From IMG/VR virus record IMGVR_UViG_3300032287_004275, positions 1 to 56,155 of that record: a DNA stretch of 56,155 bases; one strand, 5' to 3'. The notes under the pieces were generated by a model. That model was not told the DNA's origin, did no database searches, and saw only the letters and a list, made by a program, of their open reading frames with translations. This stretch comes from a virus. Shown here piece by piece: positions 14,684-24,708 of this stretch. Numbering within the stretch: the first letter of the stretch is position 1; every line of letters begins with the position of its first letter. Position numbers and translations under genes: made by a program.

Positions 14684-17600
14684 TGGCAGCAGAAATTACC
14701 CAAATAGATACACAAGATTTTACTTCTCAAATGTATGAGGGGCAAGATACAAATTTAATTTCAACATTTGATTTAAGTACTTCTTTCGTATCTTCAAGTT
14801 ATATAGAATCTTTTATATATGATAATAATCGTAATATAATTACTTTTAATTATAATTTTACCGATTATACTATCCAAAATGATGGGCAATCTGCTGGGAG
14901 TAACGGAAATGTATCTCAAATAACAATAGATCCCGAACAGTTTCTTATAGATAATGGATTTGACCAAGGAGAATATATTACCTACTTCAATTTCTTTAAT
15001 AACAAAATAGGTTCCGAACTCCAACCACTATATATAGCTGAAATTTCCTCAGATAGAACTGAAATTCGTTTAGATAGTACAACTCTTTCAAATTTAGATA
15101 TAGTTGAACAGGCAAATCAATTTATACAAGAAAGAGAAGATAGTACTTATTTTTTAGATTTCTATTTAAATTTTGGAGAAAATAATTTAAGCATAGCAAA
15201 TAATCTTCAGTTAGATGATGCTGACCCAATTAACCCTACTGTACTTGTTAAGTTATATGAACCTCTCCCAGAAGAGTTTGATATAAATTCTGTATTATGG
15301 GTTGTAACTACTTTTGAAGAACCAGTAGCTTATCAAGTTACTTTTGAAGATGAACCTATTGTTCTTAATGATTTTGAAAATATAAGTGGTCCTAATTTTA
15401 ATATAGATTTAAAAGATAGAGTAAATAATTCTACTCAAAATTTATCTTATGAAAATTTAGTTTCAACCTCGTTAACAAGTTCAATTCAACAATTAAATAG
15501 TTTACTTGAGGAAAAAGAAATTGATATAAATGTAGATTATACTTCATTTGAAAATTTTATCCATTTCAGTTCAGTACAAACACGTTTAGAAAATTTTTAT
15601 TCTAAAATCCAATTAATTGAACAGTATTCTTCCTCTATTGCTATATTAAACAATACAACAAATTCATCTGCATCTATTAGTAGTAGTGCAGCAGTATATG
15701 AAAGTAAAATAGATAATATCATAACTAATTTTGATGGTTATGAATATTTTTTATATTATGAAAGTAGTTCATATGCTTGGCCTAAAACCAATTCACAAAA
15801 ACCATATAAATTAGAAAAATCAAATAACCCAATAGTTTTAAATTGGATTGGAAGTGCAAACGAATCTGACTCATATTTTGGAGGACTACTTTACACAGCA
15901 TCATTATACGACAATAATAACAAAGATAATCTTTATTTCTCAATCCCAGAATATTTAAGAGAAGACCCTGCTAATGATCAATACCTATTGTTTATTGATA
16001 TGGTTGGGCAATTTTATGATAATATCTGGATTTATTATAAAGATGTAACCCAAAAATATAATGCTGATAATCGTTTAGAATATGGTATTTCAAAAGATAT
16101 AGTTGCAGATGCAATTCGTGATTTTGGAATTAAATTATACCAAAATAATTTCTCAAACGAAGATTTATACACAGCATTTTTAGGTTTAACCCCAGAAGGT
16201 GGTTTATTTCCTTTTCCAAACATAACAGGATCTTTACCAACTCCTTCAGGTTACGAATATGTTAATACTTTAATATCAGCATCTAGTGATTATATACCGT
16301 TAGATGATGTGAATAAATCGCTATATAAACGCATTTACCATAATTTACCATACCTGCTTAAAGCAAAAGGTACAATACCTGGTTTACGCGCACTTATTAC
16401 CTCATATGGTATTCCTGATACTATATTGAGAATAAATGAGTATGGTGGAAAAGATAAAGTAAACTCAAATGATTGGGATTATTGGCAAGATGAATTCAAC
16501 TATGCTTTTAATACTAAAGGAGATAATTTTTTATTTAGTAGATGGAATCTTAATTCAAATTGGGGTTCTTCAAAATTAATTCCTTTAACTATAGGATTTA
16601 GATTTAAACCCACAGGTTTCCCACCATCTGATGTTTCCCAATCATTATTAAGTTTTAATGTAAGTTCAACAACTTCTGTAGGGGTACTTAGTTTAGAATA
16701 TACAGGATCTGGATTAACAAGTGGTTCATATAGTGGTTCTATTGTTGATCCTTATTATCAATATGCTAAATTAACACTTTACCCATCATCATCAAATTTA
16801 AACCTTTCAGCAAGTGTTTATTTACCATTTTATGATGGAAATTGGTGGTCCGTAATGTTAACTAGTGGAAGTAATGGATATACATTACATGCTGGAAACA
16901 AAATATATGAAGGTGGCGATAATAATACTGTATTAGGATTTTATTCAACTTCTTCTGTTACATCATCTTACAATAGTTGGGATAATTCTATTAGGATTAA
17001 TTATTGTTCTTCTTCTTTATTTTCTCCATATGTAGGAAATCTTCAAGAAATAAGATATTACAAAAATCCATTAAGTGAAAGTGTATTCAAAGATTACATA
17101 ATGAACCCTTATTCAATTGAAGGAAATTCATTAAATTCCTCCCCAGAAGAACTTATATTTAGAGCACCTTTAGGAGGAGAATTATATACAGGGTCCGTTT
17201 CAATCCACCCTAAAATAACAGGTTCATGGGCCTCAACCCAATCATTTTCAGACAATACTAGTAATATTTCTTTCTTTTCAACCCCAGAATATACAACTAA
17301 TAGAGAATATTTCTTTTATGATCAACCCATAGCAGGTATTAAAAACACAATTTCTGACAAAATTAGAATAGAAGATAATGTAATGCCTGGAGGAGATACT
17401 TTATCTCAATATAAAGCACTTTCTCAACAATCTAATATATCTCAAAGTTATACTTCAAATATTAATTATTTAGAGGTAGCTTTTTCACCTACAAATGAAA
17501 TAAATGAAGATATAATGGATCAAATAGGTTCATTTAACATAGGTGAATTTATTGGAGATCCAAGATTAAGATCATCTTCTGCAGTTACATACCCTGCATT

Positions 17601-20600
17601 AGATCAATTACGAAATGCTTATTTTCAAAAATATACTAAAAATTACGATTTAGTTGATTTTATTCGTTTAATTAAATTTTTTGATAATTCATTATTTAAA
17701 ATGATTCGAGATTTTGTACCTGCACGTACAAGTCTTGCTTCTGGTGTTGTAGTAAAACAACATTTACTTGAAAGAAATAAATATCCTCAACCACAAATGG
17801 AGTGGGAAGATTTAGATATTTCTGGAACTTTAAAACCAACTTGGAACGATTACGAACCAGGAACTGTAGAACATTTCGAAGGTAGTACTGGAGGGTCATT
17901 TAACCAATTTAATTTAATAACTAACACAGCACAGAGTTGGACCGAAAGTATTAATACCCCTTCAGGCTCAGTGCTTGTAATTCATAATTCACAAGATGAA
18001 TTTTATAACGGTGAATTTAGTGGATCTACAATATTGGTTTCTAATGGTATAGTAAATGAAGCATATCCAATAAGTAATCAAGAATTTGAATATAAACAAG
18101 TTCATTATTATGGAACTTCAAGCAATGCCTCATATGCTTCAGCTTCAATTGAAGATTCAATATTTTTAAATAATTTTTTAAATAATGTTACTTCACCTCA
18201 AAACGGAGAAATATTATTTTATAATGAAATGATATTTGTAAATATTTCTATTTTTGGACAATCTGTTACTGTTTGGGGTGGAAATTGGAGAACTAAATAT
18301 TTAAAAATAGCAAAAACTGATTGTAGTGGAAGTAATAATACAACTGTATTAGGAAATATTGATAAAGCTTTAATATATAATCCAATATCAAATTTATATA
18401 CTCAATATAATTTAACAGTTTTAAATGAAAAACCAAATTATTATCTATATCAAGTAAACCCAACTTTACGATATATTCCATCTCAACTTCCAAATCAAGT
18501 ATTTGATTATACTGTTTCTGCTTCAAAAGGAATTACTAAAAATATAGATGAACCAGATGTTTCAAATCCTTTTTTAGATAGAATTAATTCATGGACCTCA
18601 GTAACAGGAAATGCAGCTCATTACGGAACTCCATATTTTAGTACCTCATCAGGATTATTTTCCCTAGAAAACACCCCAAATACTCCTTTAGCATTCTCAG
18701 CTTCAATTACCACATCAGGTTCATCTACTACTCAAGGGTCAGGGCGTTTATCACTTAGATTATATAGAAATGGAGTATTTTCAACATTAGATAGTATATC
18801 TGGTATTAGTTTAACTACTGTTACTACAACTACATTTACCTCATCTTTAATATATCCTTTACAAAATGATGTATTGTTCTTATCTCTTACTAGAAATGCT
18901 ACTGGAGGACCTATTCCTGTTTTAAAATCCGGTAGTTTATTAATTACTCAAAGCAGATTAGTTAGTACTTCAAGTTGTGAACCTGTTATATTTGAACCAT
19001 ATCTTACAACTCCAAATTTTTATAATAGTGATGAAAATGCATTGTTAAATAATGTTTTTGATTTAAGAGATAGCTCATATTATATGGATGTTGATTATGC
19101 AAGAGGTATAACAGAACCCGTTAATTTTGATCAATTAATAAGTGGAAGTGCAACTCGAGCAAAAGTACAAGATTCAAATTATACTACACAACGCCATATA
19201 ATTCCTAGATATTTAGGTTCAAAATCAACTTCTCAACACTTAAATAAATGGACTGAAGGAGATGCAGGAACATATGGTAAACTCCCAACAGTTGAAAATT
19301 TAAAAACATATGTAGCATATGGAGAAATGGGAGGAAGTTGGGCACCTGAAAGAATGAATGCTTCTACATTTCAAATTAAATACTTGATTAAAGAAGATGG
19401 GACAATAGATTCTCCAAATGTTTCCGAAAACTCACTTCAAAACAATCAGGGTACTTTTCAATCTGGAGAAAGATTTAAAATAAGCTCTACTGTTCCTGGA
19501 GGAGGAGAAGCAATAGAATATAGAACAGTTATTAGAGGAGGAACTCGAATTGAACCTATTCTGTATACTCAGATAGGCCATTCTCCTGCTTCTTGGAATA
19601 ATGTAACTATGTCTTTTACAACAGATTTTATTACTAGTGCTGCCGTTGGTAATTATACCGCTAAATCTTCCCCATCAGCTTCTAGCCCATTTTTTGGAGA
19701 ATATGGAGATTTTGCTGGTATAGATTTTAATAATAATGTTTTAATAGGTGCAAATGCTTCTTCTTGGTCCAATAACACATATGTAGTTAATTCTGGCATT
19801 ATACTTGAAAATGTAACTTTAAGAATTAAAGTCCATATTGAACCAGTATTAAGAGCTGGAACTATAGGGAATCAAATTCATTACGCTGCCGCTAGATTAA
19901 TTAGAAAAAGAGGAGCAAATGAGACCATATTGGAAGAAATAACAATTCCATTAAGTCTTATTATTGCTAATCTACCCACCCCAATTGGAGTAACCATTTC
20001 AGATCTTTCATTTAATAATATTGATTTTGATTATTTAATACAACCCCAAAATCTTCAACCAAACGATGAAATTTTTATCAGAGCAACCCATATCACTAAT
20101 ACTTATGGTGATACAATCCCAGCGATTAGATATAAAAAGAATTCATCTTATTTTCAAGTAAGTCAAATCCCTGCCCCAACCTCAACCCAAGTAACTTCCT
20201 CAGGTACTAATACTCTCTGGGGTTATCCTGATAATACTAAATTATATGCTATAACAGCATCTAACCCAGTATTAAATGGTCTTTATGATCAAGGATTTAA
20301 ACAAGTTGATATAACAGGATCAGGATTTAATACAATATCATTACCTTGGTCTATAAAATATGGAGATGAATTTAGATTTGAAGGTAATGAAAATAACAAT
20401 TTCATAGTTAAAAAAGTATATGATGCTCCAGAAACAGATAATGATCGAGTATCCCAAACGGGTTCAATTGAAGTTCAATTTGGAGGTACTTTACCATCTG
20501 CATCCATTAACTTAGATCATTTCTTAATTAGAAGATATGTTGATGATGCTTCACAAGTTTTATTTGAAGGATTTAAACCAACCAACTCACAAGGACCATA

Positions 20601-20688
20601 TATAATAACCCCAGAATATGTAACTCCATCATTAAACCAAAATGTTGATACCTTTATTACGGATCTTACACAGAAAGGTTTGATTTAA
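14683..20688 (+). CDS. giant baseplate/tail structural protein (2001 aa)
   Basis: At 2001 residues this is by far the largest gene in the window. A helical segment around 545-590 has KRIYHNLPYLLKAKGTIPG and then LRALITSYGIPDTIL, resembling the core of P2 gpI/tail protein I-type baseplate proteins. Flanking regions are beta-rich and Ser/Thr/Asn-rich, as in LamG-like or fibre domains; one is around 620-800. It follows gp25- and gp6-like genes, so it may do the work of T4 gp7 and related wedge proteins. The domain borders are my estimate. Confidence 0.6.
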   Translation: MAAEITQIDTQDFTSQMYEGQDTNLISTFDLSTSFVSSSYIESFIYDNNRNIITFNYNFTDYTIQNDGQSAGSNGNVSQITIDPEQFLIDNGFDQGEYITYFNFFNNKIGSELQPLYIAEISSDRTEIRLDSTTLSNLDIVEQANQFIQEREDSTYFLDFYLNFGENNLSIANNLQLDDADPINPTVLVKLYEPLPEEFDINSVLWVVTTFEEPVAYQVTFEDEPIVLNDFENISGPNFNIDLKDRVNNSTQNLSYENLVSTSLTSSIQQLNSLLEEKEIDINVDYTSFENFIHFSSVQTRLENFYSKIQLIEQYSSSIAILNNTTNSSASISSSAAVYESKIDNIITNFDGYEYFLYYESSSYAWPKTNSQKPYKLEKSNNPIVLNWIGSANESDSYFGGLLYTASLYDNNNKDNLYFSIPEYLREDPANDQYLLFIDMVGQFYDNIWIYYKDVTQKYNADNRLEYGISKDIVADAIRDFGIKLYQNNFSNEDLYTAFLGLTPEGGLFPFPNITGSLPTPSGYEYVNTLISASSDYIPLDDVNKSLYKRIYHNLPYLLKAKGTIPGLRALITSYGIPDTILRINEYGGKDKVNSNDWDYWQDEFNYAFNTKGDNFLFSRWNLNSNWGSSKLIPLTIGFRFKPTGFPPSDVSQSLLSFNVSSTTSVGVLSLEYTGSGLTSGSYSGSIVDPYYQYAKLTLYPSSSNLNLSASVYLPFYDGNWWSVMLTSGSNGYTLHAGNKIYEGGDNNTVLGFYSTSSVTSSYNSWDNSIRINYCSSSLFSPYVGNLQEIRYYKNPLSESVFKDYIMNPYSIEGNSLNSSPEELIFRAPLGGELYTGSVSIHPKITGSWASTQSFSDNTSNISFFSTPEYTTNREYFFYDQPIAGIKNTISDKIRIEDNVMPGGDTLSQYKALSQQSNISQSYTSNINYLEVAFSPTNEINEDIMDQIGSFNIGEFIGDPRLRSSSAVTYPALDQLRNAYFQKYTKNYDLVDFIRLIKFFDNSLFKMIRDFVPARTSLASGVVVKQHLLERNKYPQPQMEWEDLDISGTLKPTWNDYEPGTVEHFEGSTGGSFNQFNLITNTAQSWTESINTPSGSVLVIHNSQDEFYNGEFSGSTILVSNGIVNEAYPISNQEFEYKQVHYYGTSSNASYASASIEDSIFLNNFLNNVTSPQNGEILFYNEMIFVNISIFGQSVTVWGGNWRTKYLKIAKTDCSGSNNTTVLGNIDKALIYNPISNLYTQYNLTVLNEKPNYYLYQVNPTLRYIPSQLPNQVFDYTVSASKGITKNIDEPDVSNPFLDRINSWTSVTGNAAHYGTPYFSTSSGLFSLENTPNTPLAFSASITTSGSSTTQGSGRLSLRLYRNGVFSTLDSISGISLTTVTTTTFTSSLIYPLQNDVLFLSLTRNATGGPIPVLKSGSLLITQSRLVSTSSCEPVIFEPYLTTPNFYNSDENALLNNVFDLRDSSYYMDVDYARGITEPVNFDQLISGSATRAKVQDSNYTTQRHIIPRYLGSKSTSQHLNKWTEGDAGTYGKLPTVENLKTYVAYGEMGGSWAPERMNASTFQIKYLIKEDGTIDSPNVSENSLQNNQGTFQSGERFKISSTVPGGGEAIEYRTVIRGGTRIEPILYTQIGHSPASWNNVTMSFTTDFITSAAVGNYTAKSSPSASSPFFGEYGDFAGIDFNNNVLIGANASSWSNNTYVVNSGIILENVTLRIKVHIEPVLRAGTIGNQIHYAAARLIRKRGANETILEEITIPLSLIIANLPTPIGVTISDLSFNNIDFDYLIQPQNLQPNDEIFIRATHITNTYGDTIPAIRYKKNSSYFQVSQIPAPTSTQVTSSGTNTLWGYPDNTKLYAITASNPVLNGLYDQGFKQVDITGSGFNTISLPWSIKYGDEFRFEGNENNNFIVKKVYDAPETDNDRVSQTGSIEVQFGGTLPSASINLDHFLIRRYVDDASQVLFEGFKPTNSQGPYIITPEYVTPSLNQNVDTFITDLTQKGLI

Positions 20689-20690
20689 CA

Positions 20691-20700
20691 ATATTTATTA
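20691..20700 (+). promoter_or_regulatory. late promoter-like element
   Basis: CAATATTTATTAGTATAATA lies 29 nt before the ATG at 20730 in a 41-nt intergenic gap, a spacing compatible with a normal leader. Confidence 0.5.
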
Positions 20701-20729
20701 GTATAATACATCTATAACAAAATAGAATA

Positions 20730-21386
20730 ATGGGATATTTAAATAATAATGTCGTTACAGTTGACGCGATTTTAACAACAAAAGGTAGAGAACTTTTAGC
20801 AAAAAATGATGGTTCTTTTAGAATTACACAATTTGCTTTAGCAGATGATGAAATAGATTATACATTATATAATCCAAACCACCCATCAGGTTCAGCGTTT
20901 TATGGAGAAGCAATTGAGAACATGCCTTTACTTGAGGCATTTCCTCTTGAAACTCAAATTATGAAATATAGATTAGCTACTTTACCTCGTGGAACAGCTA
21001 AATTACCTGTACTTGATTTAGGTTATTCTGCTATTACATTAGTTCAAGGAGCTTCATTAGCAATTACTCCTCAAACATTAAATTACTTAGGTAATAACCA
21101 AACTTATGAAACTAGTGGATACTCAGCTACTATTTCGGATGTTCGTTTAATGTCTACATTTACTGGTATTGGTATTAATACCACAGCTGCATTAACTGCT
21201 AATACAACTACTACATTAGGAACTAATGTTTCTACAACAGTAATAGGTTCTCAAATTAACTTAAGAGCAACTACTGTAAATACATTATTTGGAACCAATA
21301 CTCAACTTTCAGCTACATTAACAGTAGTAGGTTTAGATAGTGGTGCTAGATTAACTATTCCAATTACAATCAATAAAACTCAATAA
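20730..21386 (+). CDS. conserved virion protein of marine T4-like phages (218 aa)
   Basis: The N-terminal 90 residues are a strongly conserved type I recognise from many marine T4-like phages: NNVVTVDAILTTKGRELLAK, ITQFALADDEIDYTLY, HPSGSAFYGE and EAFPLETQIMKYRL. Residues 110-218 are Thr-rich and beta-like and appear specific to this phage. It is probably a tail or baseplate component; the precise role is not known. It heads a three-gene operon that includes the paralogous pair downstream. Confidence 0.65.
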   Translation: MGYLNNNVVTVDAILTTKGRELLAKNDGSFRITQFALADDEIDYTLYNPNHPSGSAFYGEAIENMPLLEAFPLETQIMKYRLATLPRGTAKLPVLDLGYSAITLVQGASLAITPQTLNYLGNNQTYETSGYSATISDVRLMSTFTGIGINTTAALTANTTTTLGTNVSTTVIGSQINLRATTVNTLFGTNTQLSATLTVVGLDSGARLTIPITINKTQ

Positions 21387-21398
21387 AAATAATAAACG

Positions 21399-22406
21399 AT
21401 GTCATATAAAAGATTTGATCCTGAAGATTTTGTAGTAAGTAGTGATTCAATTACCTCTACATTATGGTCAAGTGGGGCTCCAACATTAACAACATTTTTT
21501 ACTAGTTCTGTTCAAGAAGCAAGCTCAGCAGGAGACTATTATTTAAGTATATATAATACTTCTTCAGCTGACCAAGAAGTTCAATTTGATATAGTGTATT
21601 GTGATTCTCGAGGAAGCGGTAGTACATGGTTTAATCCAATTGTACCAGGTGCTTCTCCAACAAAAACAATGTATGGTCAATATCGTGCTTTAATTTTAGA
21701 GGATGAAAATGCTAATTTTATTTTTGGAAAAGGAAATAATGTTGTAACAGGATCAAATTTTTGGGTTTTATCCATTGAAAGAGCAAGATATAAACAATCA
21801 CTCTTCCCAGGATCTTTAAATTTAAAACTTTCTGGATCAGCAGGTATTATAAATTTAACAGATGATTCTTTAGACAACCCAGTAAATACATTTATTGGTT
21901 CATCTCGTGTATTTCAATTAATTTCAGGTTCAGGTGGAACAGCAGGGTCTTTAGCTGCTAGTGGGTATGTAGCCGGATCTGGTTCATATGGTTTAGTATT
22001 TCCTGATTTAGGAACTATTATTTTAAATCCATTTGCAATTTCCCAATCAATTGGAGTTTCACCTAGTCGTTCAAATAATTCTGATGGTTTAAATAATGGA
22101 AAACTATTTACTTCTATTAACTTAGGTAAATCCTTTGCTTTAAACTCAGAAGAAACTATTACATCTGATTATGTATTTGTTAGAGCTAGAAACAGTGAAT
22201 TTAACTACTCAGAAAACCCATCATTTATATCAGGTTCTACAGGTGAGGTAATTTATGATAATTTTATAAATGCTCCTCAAGTATACATTACAACTGTAGG
22301 AATGTATAATGATTCTAGTGAACTTTTAGCAGTTGCTAAAATGTCAAGACCATTGATAAAAGATTTTACAAAAGAAGCTCTAATTAGAGTAAAACTTGAT
22401 TTTTAA
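21399..22406 (+). CDS. virion structural protein, paralogue of next gene (335 aa)
   Basis: This is a Ser/Gly-rich beta protein. Its last about 70 residues (NSEFNYSENPSFISGS, then VYITTVGMYNDSSELLAVAK) align closely with the C-terminus of the 22413 gene (NEFNFSQNPTLISGS, then VTTVGLYNNNYELLAVAK). The shared C-terminal module probably attaches both to the same virion site, while the N-terminal parts have diverged. The role is unassigned, but tail or baseplate location is likely. Confidence 0.6.
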   Translation: MSYKRFDPEDFVVSSDSITSTLWSSGAPTLTTFFTSSVQEASSAGDYYLSIYNTSSADQEVQFDIVYCDSRGSGSTWFNPIVPGASPTKTMYGQYRALILEDENANFIFGKGNNVVTGSNFWVLSIERARYKQSLFPGSLNLKLSGSAGIINLTDDSLDNPVNTFIGSSRVFQLISGSGGTAGSLAASGYVAGSGSYGLVFPDLGTIILNPFAISQSIGVSPSRSNNSDGLNNGKLFTSINLGKSFALNSEETITSDYVFVRARNSEFNYSENPSFISGSTGEVIYDNFINAPQVYITTVGMYNDSSELLAVAKMSRPLIKDFTKEALIRVKLDF

Positions 22407-22412
22407 TAATGA

Positions 22413-23300
22413 ATGAGCATCTTCAAACCATTCATAACTTCTGACATTGTTGTCTCCCCATTCAAAGTAAATAAATCTTTTACTTTTAAAGGTAACTTTG
22501 AATTAACTGCTTCTAATGTAGGGATTGATAGGTATATTGGACAAAATATTACATCTTCACTTTGGGTATCTGGTTCATATCCAACAGGCCAAATAAATAC
22601 CCAAGATAAAATTTTAGTCTACCGCTCAGTTAAAGAACTCTATTATTCAAATTATCTTACAAACCCATCAGGTTCACCTGCAGGAACTGCTTCTTTTAAT
22701 ACAGACGGAACCATTACAGGTCCTGCTTATACTCCAAATTACTATAATTATTTATCAACAACTCTCCCAACTTACAGATATATCCCAACAGGATCAGGAG
22801 ATATAATTGGGGTTATATCTATACCTTCAAATTTATTTGGTGAATATTTAACCCCAGCATCCTTAACTTTAAAATCAGGAAGTATTACATTACAAGATGA
22901 TGGAATTGGAAATATAATCTCAGGATCAACTAATGTAGGAAATGTAATCTATGAACATGGGATGATAATATTAACTAGTGGATCATTTATTAATAATTTT
23001 ATTACTACCCCAAATTTAACTTGTTCTTTTGAAAGTACAGTTACTATATATGAATCCCAATATAAATGTACTCTTAGACAAAATGAATTTAATTTTTCAC
23101 AAAACCCAACATTAATTTCTGGTAGTTCAAATAGTGGGAAAATATATGATTTTGCAACTGGTTCTTACTTTGATCCATATGTTACAACAGTAGGTTTATA
23201 TAATAACAACTATGAACTTTTAGCTGTTGCTAAATTAGCACAACCTTTACCACTTTCATCTGTAACAGATACATCAATATTAGTTAATTTAGATTTATAA
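22413..23300 (+). CDS. virion structural protein, paralogue of previous gene (295 aa)
   Basis: This is a beta-rich protein starting MSIFKPFITSDIVVSPFKVN. Its C-terminal about 75 residues repeat the module of the 21399 gene, including TTVGLYNNNYELLAVAKL. The two genes are adjacent, 6 nt apart, which points to tandem duplication followed by N-terminal divergence. It is likely a tail or baseplate subunit; no specific family is recognised. Confidence 0.6.
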   Translation: MSIFKPFITSDIVVSPFKVNKSFTFKGNFELTASNVGIDRYIGQNITSSLWVSGSYPTGQINTQDKILVYRSVKELYYSNYLTNPSGSPAGTASFNTDGTITGPAYTPNYYNYLSTTLPTYRYIPTGSGDIIGVISIPSNLFGEYLTPASLTLKSGSITLQDDGIGNIISGSTNVGNVIYEHGMIILTSGSFINNFITTPNLTCSFESTVTIYESQYKCTLRQNEFNFSQNPTLISGSSNSGKIYDFATGSYFDPYVTTVGLYNNNYELLAVAKLAQPLPLSSVTDTSILVNLDL

Positions 23301-23305
23301 ATTTT

Positions 23306-23761
23306 ATGTCAAATTGGTTTTATAATGGTAAATGGATAGAATCCATTGAAGATTTCCCTCAAGATACCTACGGTTTTATTTACATAACAATACATGAACC
23401 CTCAGGTAAAGCATATTTGGGTAAAAAAGTACTATACCATAACGTTAAGAAAAAATTAACAAAAAAAGAACTTGCTGAGCAGACTGGCAGAGGAAGAAAA
23501 TCAACTACCCAAGTTGTACAAAAGGAATCTGATTGGAAAACCTATTATGGCTCAGCTAAACCTATACTTGAGCTAATAAAACAAGGAAAACAAAAAGATT
23601 TTACTCGTAAAATTTTATGTACTGTTGAAAATAAAAAACTTTTAACATATTACGAATGTAAATATCTATTCCAATTAGGTGTTTTAGAAAACCCGGATGA
23701 ATGGATAAACGATAACATTTTAGGTAAGTTTTTTAGAAAAGATTTTGTTACCCAAGAATAA
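23306..23761 (+). CDS. GIY-YIG-like endonuclease (151 aa)
   Basis: It carries a GIY-YIG-like pattern: YGFIYI at 22-27, KAYLGKK at 35-41, WKTYYGS at 77-83, Arg101 and YYECKY at 115-120, which could supply the catalytic Tyr, Arg and Glu. Related small proteins with W-x-x-YYGS occur in T4-like phages as putative nucleases. It sits between tail genes and the primase gene. It could be a free-standing homing-type nuclease or a DNA-processing enzyme. Confidence 0.65.
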   Translation: MSNWFYNGKWIESIEDFPQDTYGFIYITIHEPSGKAYLGKKVLYHNVKKKLTKKELAEQTGRGRKSTTQVVQKESDWKTYYGSAKPILELIKQGKQKDFTRKILCTVENKKLLTYYECKYLFQLGVLENPDEWINDNILGKFFRKDFVTQE

Positions 23762-23778
23762 GATTGTATCTTATATTT

Positions 23779-24708
23779 ATGGTAAATGAACTACTAGTTA
23801 ATTTAGTAAATTCTGTTTTAGGAGCAGGGAAACGAACAGCAAGAGGAAATCAAGCATATACGTGTCCATTTTGTCATCACCATAAGCCAAAACTCGAAGT
23901 TAATTTTACTGAAAACAAAGAAGGAAATAATCCTTGGGCGTGTTGGACATGTGGTAAAAAGGGTAAAACTATAAAAAGTTTATTTAAACAAGTACAAGTT
24001 GATGCTTCATATTTTCAAGAACTAGGCAAATTAGTTAAAAATGTTTCTGTAGAAGATATAGGAGAAGTAAAACAATCATTACTTGAATTACCAAAAGAAT
24101 TTAAAACATTTATCAACAATAAAGATATTGTAGCAAAACATGCTTTAGTATACCTCAAAAAACGAAATCTTACCAAACAAGATATTTTAAAATACAATAT
24201 TGGATATTGTGACTCAGGTCAATATAATAATATGGTAGTCATACCATCATATGATAACAACGGTAAATTAAATTATTTTACCGCGAGATCATTTGAAAAA
24301 GACCCTTATGTCAAGTACCGCAACCCTGAAACGTCTCGCGATATAATACCGTTTGAATTGTTTATTAATTGGGATTTACCTATTATATTATGTGAAGGTC
24401 CATTTGATGCAATTGCAATAAAACGAAATGCTATACCATTATTTGGTAAAAACATACAATCAAATTTAATGAAAAAAATTGTTACTTCTAAAGTACAAAA
24501 AATATACATTGCATTAGATACTGATGCTGTTAAACAAGCCCTTGGTTTTTGTGAACAGCTTTTAGACATTGGAAAAGAAGTTTATCTTGTAGAAATGCAA
24601 GGAAAAGATCCAAGTGAAATGGGTTTTGAAAACTTTACCAAACTTGTACAAACAGTTTCTCCTTTAACTCAATACAATTTAATGGAGAAAAAATTATATA
24701 CCATATGA
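23779..24708 (+). CDS. DNA primase, gp61-like (309 aa)
   Basis: A zinc-binding N-terminus has Cys29, Cys32, Cys55 and Cys58 (YTCPFCHHHKPK and WACWTCGKKG). A Toprim catalytic domain follows, with Glu206 and Asp210 in LCEGPFDAI and Asp247/Asp249 in ALDTDA. This is the layout of bacterial-type/T4 gp61 primases that prime lagging-strand synthesis. ATG 23779 is preferred over the TTG at 23764, which would add MYLIF. The stop TGA overlaps the next ATG at 24705. A replication gene here, between tail and accessory genes, is unlike T4. Confidence 0.85.
   Translation: MVNELLVNLVNSVLGAGKRTARGNQAYTCPFCHHHKPKLEVNFTENKEGNNPWACWTCGKKGKTIKSLFKQVQVDASYFQELGKLVKNVSVEDIGEVKQSLLELPKEFKTFINNKDIVAKHALVYLKKRNLTKQDILKYNIGYCDSGQYNNMVVIPSYDNNGKLNYFTARSFEKDPYVKYRNPETSRDIIPFELFINWDLPIILCEGPFDAIAIKRNAIPLFGKNIQSNLMKKIVTSKVQKIYIALDTDAVKQALGFCEQLLDIGKEVYLVEMQGKDPSEMGFENFTKLVQTVSPLTQYNLMEKKLYTI

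Noticed and set aside
23773-23780. ATATTTAT overlapping the primase ATG
   Set aside because: It overlaps the start codon, lacks the AAATAAA half, and the preceding gene ends 18 nt before, so it is more likely chance.
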